Positions 42,429-50,083 of a stretch of DNA of 64,000 nucleotides are shown here, in pieces. Where the stretch lies: NCBI RefSeq assembly GCF_024346875.1, contig NZ_AP024871.1, positions 2,418,001 to 2,482,000 on the forward strand, read 5' to 3'. Every line of letters begins with the position of its first letter. The first letter of the stretch is position 1. The translations under genes were made by a program, and so were the position numbers. Origin of the DNA: Vibrio gallicus. GTDB lineage: Bacteria > Pseudomonadota > Gammaproteobacteria > Enterobacterales > Vibrionaceae. The notes beneath the pieces were generated by a model that made no database searches, was not told the origin of the DNA, and saw only the letters and a program-made list of their open reading frames with translations.

Positions 42429-42689
42429 ATGAAAAAATCTAACCTTGCAGTTACAGCCGCTATTTCTAGTTTACTTGCGCTAGGTGGCACTATGCTCGCA
42501 TCCGCTCCCGCGGTAGCCGCTGATAAAGAAAAATGCTACGGCGTTGCAAAAGCGGGTAGTAATGATTGCGCAACTAAAACCAGTTCGTGTGCCGGTACAG
42601 CAAAAGAAGATAACCAAAAAGATGCCTTCGTAGTTGTACCTAAAGGTCTGTGCGGTAAGTTAGCCGGTGGGAGTACAACCTCTGCTTAG
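42429..42689 (+). CDS. bufA: Bufferin precursor peptide, DUF2282 family (BufA1-type)
   Basis: 86-residue precursor. Residues 1-30 are a signal peptide (MKKSNLAV, hydrophobic core, PAVAA cleavage), followed by a short core with four Cys at 36, 47, 54 and 75 in the pattern EKCYGVAKAG, NDCA, SSCAG and KGLCGKLAGG. DUF2282 peptides next to DUF692/DUF2063 genes are bufferins: exported peptides whose Cys are modified by the DUF692 enzyme and which are reported to bind copper. RBS GAGGA precedes the start. A terminator follows immediately, so bufA is probably made in excess over its enzymes. Confidence 0.88.
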   Translation: MKKSNLAVTAAISSLLALGGTMLASAPAVAADKEKCYGVAKAGSNDCATKTSSCAGTAKEDNQKDAFVVVPKGLCGKLAGGSTTSA

Positions 42690-42710
42690 TTCACTCTTCA
42701 CCAAGTTGCA

Positions 42711-42733
42711 GGAGACTTCGGTCTCCTTTTTTT
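42711..42733 (+). terminator. Intra-operon terminator/attenuator between bufA and bufB
   Basis: GGAGAC-TTCG-GTCTCC (ultrastable UUCG loop) followed by seven T, 22 bp after the precursor stop and 24 bp before the bufB start. No new promoter is evident behind it, so downstream genes probably depend on read-through. Confidence 0.88.
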
Positions 42734-42756
42734 AAACTAACGATACTGGGCTCATC

Positions 42757-43611
42757 ATGGATAGACTAAATCTCGCAGTGGGCGTTGGGTTGAGGCACCC
42801 TCACCTTGAGCACTTTGCCAATAAACAAGACCAACTTCCTTGGCTTGAGGTACATAGTGAGAACTTTTTCAATCCAGAGTCAATCGCAACCAAACAACTC
42901 CTTTCAATTCGAGAACATACCCCGATATCCTGCCATGGGATAGGATTATCGTTAGGTTCTGTCGCTCCTGTAAGTCAACCACACTTAAAACAACTCACAC
43001 AGCTATTAGCTAGAGTTGAGCCAATATTTGTTTCAGACCATCTAAGTTGGAGTGAAAACGGTGGTGTTTATTATAATGACTTACTCCCTCTTCCATACAC
43101 AGAAGAGGCACTAGACGTTTTTTGCAGGAATGTATTACTGGTTCAAGATGCCATTAAACGCCCACTTTTAATCGAAAACCCAAGCAGTTACTTACAGTTT
43201 AAACACTCCACGATTACTGAGTGGGAGTTTCTAAATGCTGTACAACAAAAGACTGACTGTAAGCTATTGCTGGATATCAACAATGTCTACGTATCCTCTA
43301 GCAATCATGGCTATGACCCCTACCACTACATAGATAGTTTTTCACATACTCACGTCGAAGAAATACACCTAGCGGGCTTTACCCACAAACAACTCCCTCA
43401 AGGTGACATATGGATTGATACCCATAGTTGCCCTGTAAGCGATGCAGTATGGAAACTATATGCCTATTGGTGTCAGCAATACGGCACTAGAGCGACACTT
43501 ATTGAATGGGATAGCAACCTACCTGAAGTAGCCGTTCTTTTACAAGAAGCGGCTAAAGCATCCCATATACTCAATAGCATCGAACGCAATGCGCGAAGGA
43601 AAGTACTATGA
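42757..43611 (+). CDS. bufB: DUF692 metalloenzyme, bufferin-modifying (BufB/MbnB family)
   Basis: TIM-barrel multinuclear iron enzyme that in this family oxidises cysteines of a partner peptide. Likely metal-ligand motifs are present: CHGIGLSLGS, DHLSWSE, LLIENPSSYL, LDINNVYVSS, EIHLAGF, IDTHSCPV and LIEWDSNLPE. The 284-residue length fits. It lies behind the precursor gene and overlaps the DUF2063 gene by 4 bases, the MbnB/MbnC-like arrangement. Substrate is inferred from context to be the peptide at 42429-42689. Confidence 0.9.
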   Translation: MDRLNLAVGVGLRHPHLEHFANKQDQLPWLEVHSENFFNPESIATKQLLSIREHTPISCHGIGLSLGSVAPVSQPHLKQLTQLLARVEPIFVSDHLSWSENGGVYYNDLLPLPYTEEALDVFCRNVLLVQDAIKRPLLIENPSSYLQFKHSTITEWEFLNAVQQKTDCKLLLDINNVYVSSSNHGYDPYHYIDSFSHTHVEEIHLAGFTHKQLPQGDIWIDTHSCPVSDAVWKLYAYWCQQYGTRATLIEWDSNLPEVAVLLQEAAKASHILNSIERNARRKVL

Positions 43612-44363
43612 ATCTAGCGCAGCTACAAAACCACTTTTGTGATGCCTTGCGTTATCAAGGCGATGCGGATAGATGCAACATTGTTGAGGATCACTTCTCT
43701 AGTGAGTCGCGCATTCAAATATACAGAAATAATTTTATCTTTAGCTTATGTGATGTGCTCAAAGCGACCTACCGACATACCGTTTCTTTGGTCGGTCATG
43801 AGTGCTTTGAGCAACTGGCAAAAAGATACATTATTACAACGCCACCAATTAGCGGTGATGTGAATCGGTATGGTGATGAGTTTTGGTTGATATTCAGCCA
43901 GTTTAACGAAGTAGTTAAAGCTGCACCTTATTTAGAGGATGTCGCTCGATTAGAGTGGCAAGCAGAACAATTAGCCTTGCACTCTATAGCATCAGATTCA
44001 GATATTATTCCACTGTCGAGATTGCATGCGATAACAGAGAACCAGCAACAAGATATTCAATTATGCCCTCACAATAACCTACATAGTTATTGTTCGTCCT
44101 TTGCTATCTTTGACTTACTACAAGCGATTGAAAACGATGACTTTAGCCAAGTTGATATATACCGGCCTCAACAAGGCGTAATTGCCGTTTCAACAACTGG
44201 TCGCTACTACACACACCCTCTTAGCCTTGCAGCCGTTAAATTGCTTATCAAGATTGAGATGCGCGAAACACTGACACAAATTGAACCACAGTTACTTGAC
44301 GCATTGCTTGAGCTTACCCAAGCGAACATTTTGGCAGGCTTTAAAATCAAAACCTTAACCTAG
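43608..44363 (+). CDS. bufC: DUF2063 partner protein, bufferin maturation (BufC/HvfC-type)
   Basis: 251 residues. The N-terminal DUF2063 part reads LQNHFCDALRYQGD then RIQIYRNNFIFSLCDVLKATY, followed by a VGHECFEQLAKRYI segment; the C-terminal part is less conserved. Family members bind the DUF692 enzyme and help present the peptide leader, as MbnC does. Older annotation as a DNA-binding protein is not supported here. Start overlaps bufB (ATGA), so synthesis is coupled. Confidence 0.87.
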   Translation: MNLAQLQNHFCDALRYQGDADRCNIVEDHFSSESRIQIYRNNFIFSLCDVLKATYRHTVSLVGHECFEQLAKRYIITTPPISGDVNRYGDEFWLIFSQFNEVVKAAPYLEDVARLEWQAEQLALHSIASDSDIIPLSRLHAITENQQQDIQLCPHNNLHSYCSSFAIFDLLQAIENDDFSQVDIYRPQQGVIAVSTTGRYYTHPLSLAAVKLLIKIEMRETLTQIEPQLLDALLELTQANILAGFKIKTLT

Positions 44364-44368
44364 GAGAT

Positions 44369-44824
44369 ATGATGAATATTCAAACCAAATTTCAGCTTTA
44401 TCATAACTGGGTCGAACGAGGAAAATTATTTGTCGTCCCCGTACTTTTATTATTCTTCCGCTTATGGGTTGCTTGGGTGTTTTTTAATTCGGGACTGACC
44501 AAAATAGCATCATGGGAAAGTACGCTATACCTATTTGAATATGAATACCAAGTCCCTATTCTGCCTTGGCAACTCGCCGCTTACTTGGGGACAGCAGCAG
44601 AGCTAATTATCCCTGTATTTATTGCTATTGGATTCTTGACCCGGCCCTTTGCGCTACTCTTATTTGGATTTAACATTATTGCAGTGGTTTCCTATCCTGC
44701 TCTGTGGGACAAGGGGTTTTACGATCACCAACTCTGGGGCTTAATGATTTTAATTAATGTCGTCTGGGGAGCAGGCGTTTTATCTCTAGATTACATATTA
44801 AGTCGTAAACTAAAATTAAAATAG
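44369..44824 (+). CDS. DoxX-family membrane protein of the bufferin operon
   Basis: 151 residues with four membrane segments (about 20-40, 62-85, 88-105, 118-140) and the DoxX-like FRLWVAWVFFNSGLTKIASW near the N-terminus. RBS AGGAG is directly upstream, 5 bp behind bufC. DoxX genes recur as the last gene of DUF2282/DUF692 operons. A role in electron supply or membrane redox has been suggested for the family, but the function here is unproven. The Met one codon later is an equally good start. Confidence 0.85.
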   Translation: MMNIQTKFQLYHNWVERGKLFVVPVLLLFFRLWVAWVFFNSGLTKIASWESTLYLFEYEYQVPILPWQLAAYLGTAAELIIPVFIAIGFLTRPFALLLFGFNIIAVVSYPALWDKGFYDHQLWGLMILINVVWGAGVLSLDYILSRKLKLK

Positions 44825-44830
44825 GAGCAC

Positions 44831-45112
44831 TTATTTGTTCAACAGCGCCTTAAGGTCATCCACCGATATCCCATTATCGCTAAGTTCTTTAGCTAATAGG
44901 TCAACCTGCTCACCTTTGCGTGATTCAATCACTCGTTGAAACTGATACACGATATCTTTGAGTACATGCAAAGGCAGTTGTTTAGCTGCACTTCTGATTC
45001 GTTCTTCACTTTGATTTCCAAGCTCACTAAGTAGCTTTCCATACATCACTTTTTCTGGCGATTCTTCTAGTTGCTCAAGGGTACGAGCTAATTCGTAAGT
45101 AGTTAACGACAT
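44831..45112 (-). CDS. Small helical protein of unknown function
   Basis: 93 residues, all predicted helical, acidic, no Cys, no signal peptide. The C-terminal half (LAKELSDNGISVDDLKALL) has a loose similarity to the N-terminal oligomerisation region of H-NS-like proteins, but the H-NS DNA-binding motif is missing. It converges on the DoxX gene with 6 bp between stops. Function not assigned. Confidence 0.65.
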   Translation of the reverse strand: MSLTTYELARTLEQLEESPEKVMYGKLLSELGNQSEERIRSAAKQLPLHVLKDIVYQFQRVIESRKGEQVDLLAKELSDNGISVDDLKALLNK

Positions 45113-45162
45113 ATGACTTCACTTATCTAGGGTATAAATATTGAGGTATACTTTGGAGGTAT

Positions 45163-45191
45163 ATTATACAGTAAATTATCAGCTGTATAAT
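45163..45191. promoter_or_regulatory. Inverted repeat in the gap before the Xaa-Pro aminopeptidase
   Basis: ATTATACAG and CTGTATAAT are exact arms separated by 11 bp, in a region also holding several GTATA/TATAC repeats (45130-45210). It may be an operator for the divergent genes; no regulator is known to me. Confidence 0.35.
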
Positions 45192-45364
45192 TAGTATACT
45201 TTATACTTAATCCTTTAATATTCCCATCTATTTACTTCTAATATTACGTCCACCTCCCTATATTAATTCCCATGTCACTTACTATCCACACAAAATCTTG
45301 TTATTGAATTGCAGGCTACTTATAAAAAGAGTAGTTTTATAAAAAACCAACTTAAGGAGAAATC

Positions 45365-47155
45365 ATGCTCGATCAGATCGAAAGCAGGGTTGAAGCTTTA
45401 CGTACTTGGTTGCAACAAAGCAATCTTGACGCATTTATAATCCCTCATGAAGACGAGTTCTTGGGTGAATATGTACCTGAACATCATGAACGCTTGTATT
45501 GGATTTCCAATTTTACAGGCTCTGCTGGTGCAACAGTAATTACCAAAGATAAAGCCGCTATCTTTGTTGATGGCCGTTATACCGTTCAAGTCACTAAACA
45601 GACACCTGAGTCTATCTTCGAGTATCAACACCTTATTGAAACGCCTCCTCTTGAATGGGCTTTATCAAAGCTAAAGCAAGGTAGTAAGATTGGCTTCGAT
45701 CCTAAAATGCATTCCGGAGCTTGGTTTAATCGGGCGCAACAAAAGCTTGATGGTCAATTACAACTTGAAGCTGTTGAAAGCAACCCAATCGATACTCTTT
45801 GGCAAGATCGTCCATCCCCATCGGTAGAGCAAGTAAGATTAATGGGGGTAGACTGGGTTGGAAAAACAAGCCAAGACAAGCGCAAACAAATCGGCAAAGT
45901 TATTGCTGACCAGAGTGCTGACTTTGCCGTTATTACTGCTCTAGATTCAATTGCTTGGTTATTGAATATTCGCGGAACTGACGTGTCTCGACTTCCTGTA
46001 GTGCTCAGTCACGTGATTATTGACAATAGTGGTAACGTTGACCTATTCCTAGATAGTACCCGTTTATCCGATAACTTTGCAGAGCATGTAGGAAGTGGTG
46101 TAAATGTACTGCCTACTGATGAGCTTAATGTTGGCTTAAATAAATTACAAAACAAAAAAGTAATTCTAGATGCCAACAATAGCAATGCTTGGTTTGGTCT
46201 CACTCTAGAGCAAGCCGGTGCTGAAGTTATCGATAGTGCTGACCCTTGCCTACTACCAAAGGCGTTGAAAAACTCAACTGAAGCCGCCGGTATGCGTCAA
46301 AGCCATATTCGAGATGGTGTAGCGATGGTTCGGTTTCTTACTTGGTTCGATGAGCAAAATGCACAAGGCAATTTACTCGATGAAGGTATGGTATCTGATA
46401 AATTGGAATCCTTCCGTCGTCTTGATGACAGCTTAGTTGATTTGAGTTTTGACACCATCTCTGCCGCAGCACAAAACGCAGCCATGTGTCATTACAATCA
46501 CATTAATGAACCAAAACCGGCAACACTTAGCGACAACAGTATGTACTTAGTCGATTCAGGTGGTCAGTATCCAGATGGCACTACCGATATCACTCGTACA
46601 ATTGCTGTTGGTACGCCCACTACTGAAATGAAACGTCTATTTACCTTGGTATTAAAAGGACACATTTCTCTAGCTACGGCCCGCTTTCCGTTAGGCACTT
46701 GTGGTTATCAACTAGATGCTCTGGCACGTCAACATTTATGGCAACACGGCTTTGATTTTGATCACGGCACAGGTCATGGTGTGGGTCACTTCCTAAGTGT
46801 TCACGAAGGACCACAAGGGATATCAAAAAATCCTAATAAAGTTGCTCTTCAAAAAGGCATGGTTGTTTCCAATGAGCCTGGCTACTATCGCGAAAACCAA
46901 TTTGGGATTCGTATTGAAAACCTAGAGATCGTGGTTGAAGTGGAAACCCAGGGTGATATTCAAATACTTGGCTTCGAGTCTCTAACTCGCTGTCCTATCG
47001 ATGTGCGCAATATTGACCTTACGCTACTCAACTCAACCGAAGTTGAATGGCTAAACCAATACCATAGTAAAGTGCGTACCACTCTTGATAACCTGCTCGA
47101 TGAAAAAGAGCAAGCATGGTTAATCAATGCTACCGCCCCTATTGAACTAGCTTAA
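45365..47155 (+). CDS. Xaa-Pro aminopeptidase, M24 family
   Basis: Metalloprotease removing N-terminal residues before proline. 596 residues in the three-domain long form known from eukaryotic XPNPEP1 and some bacteria, longer than E. coli PepP (441). Two creatinase-like N-terminal domains (about 1-300) precede the pita-bread catalytic domain with metal ligands in YLVDSGGQYPDGTTDITRT, HGTGHGVGHFLSVHEGP and SNEPGYY...GIRIENL. RBS AAGGAG precedes the start. A terminator follows. Confidence 0.92.
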   Translation: MLDQIESRVEALRTWLQQSNLDAFIIPHEDEFLGEYVPEHHERLYWISNFTGSAGATVITKDKAAIFVDGRYTVQVTKQTPESIFEYQHLIETPPLEWALSKLKQGSKIGFDPKMHSGAWFNRAQQKLDGQLQLEAVESNPIDTLWQDRPSPSVEQVRLMGVDWVGKTSQDKRKQIGKVIADQSADFAVITALDSIAWLLNIRGTDVSRLPVVLSHVIIDNSGNVDLFLDSTRLSDNFAEHVGSGVNVLPTDELNVGLNKLQNKKVILDANNSNAWFGLTLEQAGAEVIDSADPCLLPKALKNSTEAAGMRQSHIRDGVAMVRFLTWFDEQNAQGNLLDEGMVSDKLESFRRLDDSLVDLSFDTISAAAQNAAMCHYNHINEPKPATLSDNSMYLVDSGGQYPDGTTDITRTIAVGTPTTEMKRLFTLVLKGHISLATARFPLGTCGYQLDALARQHLWQHGFDFDHGTGHGVGHFLSVHEGPQGISKNPNKVALQKGMVVSNEPGYYRENQFGIRIENLEIVVEVETQGDIQILGFESLTRCPIDVRNIDLTLLNSTEVEWLNQYHSKVRTTLDNLLDEKEQAWLINATAPIELA

Positions 47156-47176
47156 TTTGTTCAGCATCCAAAAACT

Positions 47177-47205
47177 AAAGCCTCCATTGTGGAGGCTTTC
47201 TTTAT
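47177..47205 (+). terminator. Terminator between the aminopeptidase and thiH
   Basis: AAAGCCTCCA-TTG-TGGAGGCTTT followed by CTTTAT, between convergent genes; on the minus strand it can also end the thi operon (AAAG/CTTT flanks). Confidence 0.8.
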
Positions 47206-47220
47206 GTTTCACGTGAAACT
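47205..47220. other. parS: parS-like site A (ParB-binding palindrome)
   Basis: TGTTTCACGTGAAACT matches the universal bacterial parS consensus TGTTTCACGTGAAACA at 15 of 16 positions, including the entire 14-bp core. It lies in the small gap between the aminopeptidase terminator and the thiH stop. Vibrio chromosome 1 carries a few such sites near its origin. Confidence 0.85.
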
Positions 47221-48332
47221 TACCCTGAGTATATAGCACTCCAGTCGCGCCAGACTGGCTCTAAACCTTTACTCCTGATCGCGTTCGCTACATCAGAAGC
47301 ACTACGCTCATCTGATATCTCAAACTGCTCTAGTTGTTGTTGATCAACTGCATAACCACCGGGCTGAGTCTTCGACGCTGCCGATACGGTGGTTATCCCT
47401 AACGACATAATGTTATCTCTAAAGCTTTCAGATTCGCGAGTAGAGAGAGATAGGTCAACATGTTGACTGAATATTCTATAAGCACAAATGAGTTGTACCA
47501 TCTGTTTATCATTCAATACCGACTTAGGTTGTACACCACCCTCGCAAGGACGAAGCCTAGGTAGAGATATGCTATATCGCGTACGCCAATAGTTTTTTTC
47601 TAGATAATCTAAATGCGCGGCTACAAAAAAGCTATCTACTCGCCAATTATCCAATCCTATAAGAGCACCAATTCCTATCTTGTCTACTCCAGCTCTGGCC
47701 AAGCGATCAGGCGTATCTAATCGATAATAGAAGTCTTGCTTAGAGCCTCTAAGGTGATGCTCTGCATAAGTAGATGGATTGTAAGTTTCTTGATACACCA
47801 TCACCGCATCCATACCTAGTGTCTTGAGTTCTGCATACTCTTGCTGCTCAAGTGGCTGAACCTCCAATGCTAGATAGTTGAAGTGACTCTTTATCTGAGG
47901 GATGACATTGCGGAAGTAATCCATTCCTACTTTATTCTGATGTTCACCAGTTACCAGGAGAACACTATCAAATTCCATTTTCTTGAGTGCATCGATTTCC
48001 AGGTCTATTTCATCACTGTTTAAAATCTTACGCTTAATCCGGTTCTGCATTGAGAACCCGCAGTAAGTACACTCATTGGAACACAAATTAGATAGGTACA
48101 AGGGGACATACATACCGATATTGGAACCAAATCGTTGCCTCGTTCTATGATGGGACTGTTGTGCCATCTGCTCTAAAAACGGCTCAGCTGCTGGTGAAAT
48201 CAATGCCTTGAAGTCTTCGAGATCTGGGTTCTGACTCGTTAAAGCTCGTTGTACGTCAATATTGGTTTTAGACATAATGTCTAAGGATATTGAACTCCAA
48301 TCTAGCTGCTGAAATACATCCCTAAAACTCAT
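47220..48332 (-). CDS. thiH: 2-iminoacetate synthase ThiH
   Basis: Radical-SAM enzyme splitting tyrosine to dehydroglycine for the thiazole of thiamine. The cluster motif is C84-X3-C88-X2-C91 in [13 protein letters not shown]. The 370-residue length is close to E. coli (377). Start overlaps the thiG stop by 4 bases. Last gene of thiEFSGH; a parS-like palindrome touches its stop codon. Confidence 0.97.
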   Translation of the reverse strand: MSFRDVFQQLDWSSISLDIMSKTNIDVQRALTSQNPDLEDFKALISPAAEPFLEQMAQQSHHRTRQRFGSNIGMYVPLYLSNLCSNECTYCGFSMQNRIKRKILNSDEIDLEIDALKKMEFDSVLLVTGEHQNKVGMDYFRNVIPQIKSHFNYLALEVQPLEQQEYAELKTLGMDAVMVYQETYNPSTYAEHHLRGSKQDFYYRLDTPDRLARAGVDKIGIGALIGLDNWRVDSFFVAAHLDYLEKNYWRTRYSISLPRLRPCEGGVQPKSVLNDKQMVQLICAYRIFSQHVDLSLSTRESESFRDNIMSLGITTVSAASKTQPGGYAVDQQQLEQFEISDERSASDVANAIRSKGLEPVWRDWSAIYSG

Positions 48333-49111
48333 AACTTAGACTCGTAGTTGGTGTCTAAGAATGCAGTCATTGGGCTTGAGGCCGATGCACTAAACTGCTG
48401 CACTGCCAGACCGGCCTCATAAGCCATACGCCCCGCTTCAACCGCTAACTTAAATGCGCGACTAATCGCTATAGGATCGGCTGATGTCGCCATGGCAGTA
48501 TTAACAAGAACTGCGTCTGCTCCCAGTTCCATAGCTTTAGCTGCATGAGATGGTGCACCTATCCCCGCATCAATAACAACTGGCACTCGCGCCTGTTCAA
48601 TGATGATACGCAAGAACTCTTCAGATACTAAGCCTTTGTTAGTACCGATTGGTGCTCCTAATGGCATCACAGCGGCACAGCCAACCTCTTCAAGGTGCTT
48701 ACATAATACAGGGTCTGCATGGCAATAAGGCAATACAACAAATCCATCCTTCACCAGTTGCTCTGCAGCTTTTAGGGTTTCAATTGGATCAGGCATTAAG
48801 TATTTAGGGTCAGGATGAATCTCTAGTTTTACCCAATTTGTTTGTAGTGCTTCTCTGGCTAGATGAGCGGCAAATACTGCGTCTGCAGCGGTTTTTGCTC
48901 CAGATGTATTCGGAAGCAAATTTGCCCCCATCTCTAGTAACGGATGTAAGATATCATCTTGATGGTCGTACACATCAACTCGTTTAAGAGCCATAGTTAC
49001 CAATTCAGAATTCGATGCCTCAATTGATTTTGCCATAACTTGGCTATTGGCGTATTTTCCAGTTCCCGTAAACAGTCGTGACGAAAAGGTTTTGTCTGCA
49101 ATTTTCAACAT
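48329..49111 (-). CDS. thiG: Thiazole synthase ThiG
   Basis: Forms the thiamine thiazole from deoxyxylulose phosphate, dehydroglycine and ThiS thiocarboxylate. The Schiff-base Lys is K95 in [17 protein letters not shown]; phosphate binding is in [19 protein letters not shown] and DAVLVNTA. 260 residues. Lies 5 bp behind thiS and overlaps thiH. Confidence 0.97.
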   Translation of the reverse strand: MLKIADKTFSSRLFTGTGKYANSQVMAKSIEASNSELVTMALKRVDVYDHQDDILHPLLEMGANLLPNTSGAKTAADAVFAAHLAREALQTNWVKLEIHPDPKYLMPDPIETLKAAEQLVKDGFVVLPYCHADPVLCKHLEEVGCAAVMPLGAPIGTNKGLVSEEFLRIIIEQARVPVVIDAGIGAPSHAAKAMELGADAVLVNTAMATSADPIAISRAFKLAVEAGRMAYEAGLAVQQFSASASSPMTAFLDTNYESKL

Positions 49112-49116
49112 CTTGA

Positions 49117-49326
49117 TTAGCCTCCAGCTATAGCTCTAAATAGGTTTACTGAGTCACCGTGCTCAATCTGCACATTTCCCCACTCTGCTTTCGGTACTAC
49201 TTTATTATTCAGTGCGATAGCAAAACCAGACTCGGGAAGCTCTTGTTGTTGTATAAACTGCTTAACGGTGGTGACCGTCGCCAGTGCCAATGATTTGTCA
49301 TTGAATTTGATACTTATTTCAGACAT
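49117..49326 (-). CDS. thiS: Sulfur carrier protein ThiS
   Basis: 69-residue ubiquitin-fold carrier ending in the required Gly-Gly (RAIAGG), where ThiF adenylates it and sulfur is loaded. The [10 protein letters not shown] tail is standard. Overlaps the thiF end by 8 bases. Confidence 0.96.
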   Translation of the reverse strand: MSEISIKFNDKSLALATVTTVKQFIQQQELPESGFAIALNNKVVPKAEWGNVQIEHGDSVNLFRAIAGG

Positions 49327-50083
49327 ATGTGCTCTCCTTTGTTGAGCAAATAGCGCAGTGATTATCTTTGTCTATTTGAAAGTTAGTGAACTTAAATGCT
49401 CGTCCATCAAATAATGTTAGCACTCCACTATTCAATGTTTGGGGTTCAATCAGCACTCGAATAGACATTAGAGCTTGCAGATGGGCAATCGCATTTACGT
49501 TTGGTCCAAGTACCCCTGATTCAGAACAATTCTTTGCTTCAGCATCCTTAGAGTCAGGATACAAACATGAATAGCAACTGCTATGAGCATCGTTAGCAAA
49601 GTAGACAATCTGTCCATCCCAACCAATTGCAGCTCCGCTTACTAAGGGAGTATTAGTCTCAACACAGACTGCATTTATTTTGTGGCGTATCTGAAAATTA
49701 TCCGTGCAGTCTACAACAAGGTCAGCTTGTGCTATCTCTAAACCCAGTAATAGAGTATCGACTTTGCGGTTCACACTACGAACCCGGACATCGCTGTTAA
49801 GACTATGGATAGCCTTCTTCAGTGCTACAGATTTATACTCACCGATATCTTGCTCGGTGTAGGTGATCTGTCTATGTAAGTTACTTAGCTCTATTTGGTC
49901 ATAGTCACAAATAACTAAATGCCCTACACCACTTGCTGCTAACTGGGTCGCTACGGAATGACCCAAGCCTCCACAACCAATCACTAACACCTTAGAGGCC
50001 AGCAATTTGCTTTGCCCCATATCTCCAACCTCAGGAAGCATTACCTGTCGCTGGTAACGAGAAAACTGGCTATCGGTTAACAT
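49319..50083 (-). CDS. thiF: ThiS adenylyltransferase ThiF
   Basis: E1-like enzyme activating the ThiS C-terminus with ATP. GCGGLGHSVATQLAASGVG nucleotide loop, catalytic DCTDNFQIR region, and zinc Cys pairs CYSC and CAIC are visible. 254 residues (E. coli 251). Overlaps thiE by 7 bases and thiS by 8, showing tight coupling. Confidence 0.96.
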   Translation of the reverse strand: MLTDSQFSRYQRQVMLPEVGDMGQSKLLASKVLVIGCGGLGHSVATQLAASGVGHLVICDYDQIELSNLHRQITYTEQDIGEYKSVALKKAIHSLNSDVRVRSVNRKVDTLLLGLEIAQADLVVDCTDNFQIRHKINAVCVETNTPLVSGAAIGWDGQIVYFANDAHSSCYSCLYPDSKDAEAKNCSESGVLGPNVNAIAHLQALMSIRVLIEPQTLNSGVLTLFDGRAFKFTNFQIDKDNHCAICSTKESTYV

